A stretch of DNA of 33,010 nucleotides from Thermotoga sp. (GTDB lineage: Bacteria > Bipolaricaulota > Bipolaricaulia > Bipolaricaulales > Bipolaricaulaceae): NCBI GenBank assembly GCA_020724765.1, contig DYGJ01000007.1, forward strand, positions 1-33,010, read 5' to 3'. The notes beneath the pieces were generated by a model. It saw only the letters and a list, made by a program, of their open reading frames with translations. It did no database searches and was not told where the DNA came from. Positions 32,867 through 33,010 of the stretch are shown one piece after another. Position numbers and translations under genes: made by a program. The first letter of the stretch is position 1, and the number at the start of each line of letters is the position of its first letter.

Positions 32867-33010
32867 ATGCGCGCGGTGGATCTGATCGAGAAGAAGCGCG
32901 ACGGGGGCGAGCTCGCCCCAAGCGAGATCGGCTGGCTTGTCGCGGAGTACGTGGCGGGCCGCGTGCCCGACTACCAGATGTCGGCGTTCCTCATGGCCGT
33001 CTACTTCCGG
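32867..33010 (+). CDS. Pyrimidine-nucleoside/thymidine phosphorylase, N-terminal part (runs off the window)
   Basis: The 48 visible residues open MRAVDLIEKKRDGGELAPSE and include VAEYVAGRVPDYQMSAFLMAV, read here in two parts, then YFR. This is the diagnostic start of the DeoA/Pdp family (VDLIxKKRDG..L...EI......Y..G.IPDYQMSA.LMAI). The enzyme splits pyrimidine nucleosides with phosphate to base and (deoxy)ribose-1-phosphate. The phosphate and nucleoside sites lie beyond the edge. Its place after two importers, one of nucleoside type, supports a nucleoside catabolic theme. It may be regulated by the half-sites upstream. Confidence 0.88.
   Translation, partial: MRAVDLIEKKRDGGELAPSEIGWLVAEYVAGRVPDYQMSAFLMAVYFR

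Overview
The window is a GC-rich, densely packed bacterial chromosome segment with many ATGA/GTGA gene overlaps. LptB with an LptC-like partner points to a diderm (LPS-exporting) cell. MraY, SecG, CTP synthase and a canonical initiator tRNA mark it as bacterial. Gene style (BtpA/SgcQ-type proteins, BMP-type nucleoside importers, GTG/TTG starts, dispersed TAGCGTCGGGG hairpins) resembles deep-branching uncultured lineages such as Bipolaricaulota/Acetothermia. That placement is inference, not proof.

Layout. (1) 1-2.6 kb: an HD-domain protein and endonuclease III on the minus strand, diverging from a glycerate 2-kinase and a PPC/DUF296 protein. (2) 2.6-3.3 kb: a six-tRNA array (Leu-UAG, Gly-GCC, Leu-UAA, fMet, Met, Ala-CGC) whose spacers hold palindromic repeats. 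(3) 3.3-7.0 kb: a graveyard of mobile DNA. It holds a serine-recombinase tail broken by an amber codon, a 5'-truncated IS1634-type transposase, an IS3-family element (5167-6529) whose orfA is broken by a 19-bp palindrome, an IS110-like remnant, and a truncated rdgB/HAM1 start. (4) 7.1-9.3 kb: secG-dppD-dppF on the minus strand. (5) 9.4-15.8 kb: pyrG, an LptC-like gene, lptB, ogt, an unknown nuclease-like gene and a mraY-like gene, bracketed by inverted copies of a composite intergenic repeat (11058-11456 and 15885-16230). (6) 16.3-20.4 kb: a DUF1848 radical-SAM-like gene, tRNA-Leu(CAG), and a CRP-like regulator followed by a histidine kinase and a response regulator. (7) 20.4-33 kb: two ABC importers around a catabolic cassette, ending in a pyrimidine-nucleoside phosphorylase.

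The last region is the most coherent system. A BMP-type binding protein, a double-ATPase and two permeases (the nucleoside-importer architecture) are translationally coupled to a PfkB sugar/nucleoside kinase and two divergent BtpA-family TIM-barrel proteins. A second importer of the PhnCDE type follows, and both of its permeases carry an extra N-terminal RDD-like membrane domain. The start of a pyrimidine-nucleoside phosphorylase comes next. I infer a nucleoside or sugar-phosphonate-like scavenging and catabolic locus; the real substrate is unknown.

Promoters are readable as TTGnnn-17-TAnnnT. At pyrG, ogt and the gene at 13508 the -10 box lies 6 to 8 bases before the start codon, which predicts leaderless mRNAs. 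No CRISPR array and no rRNA are present.
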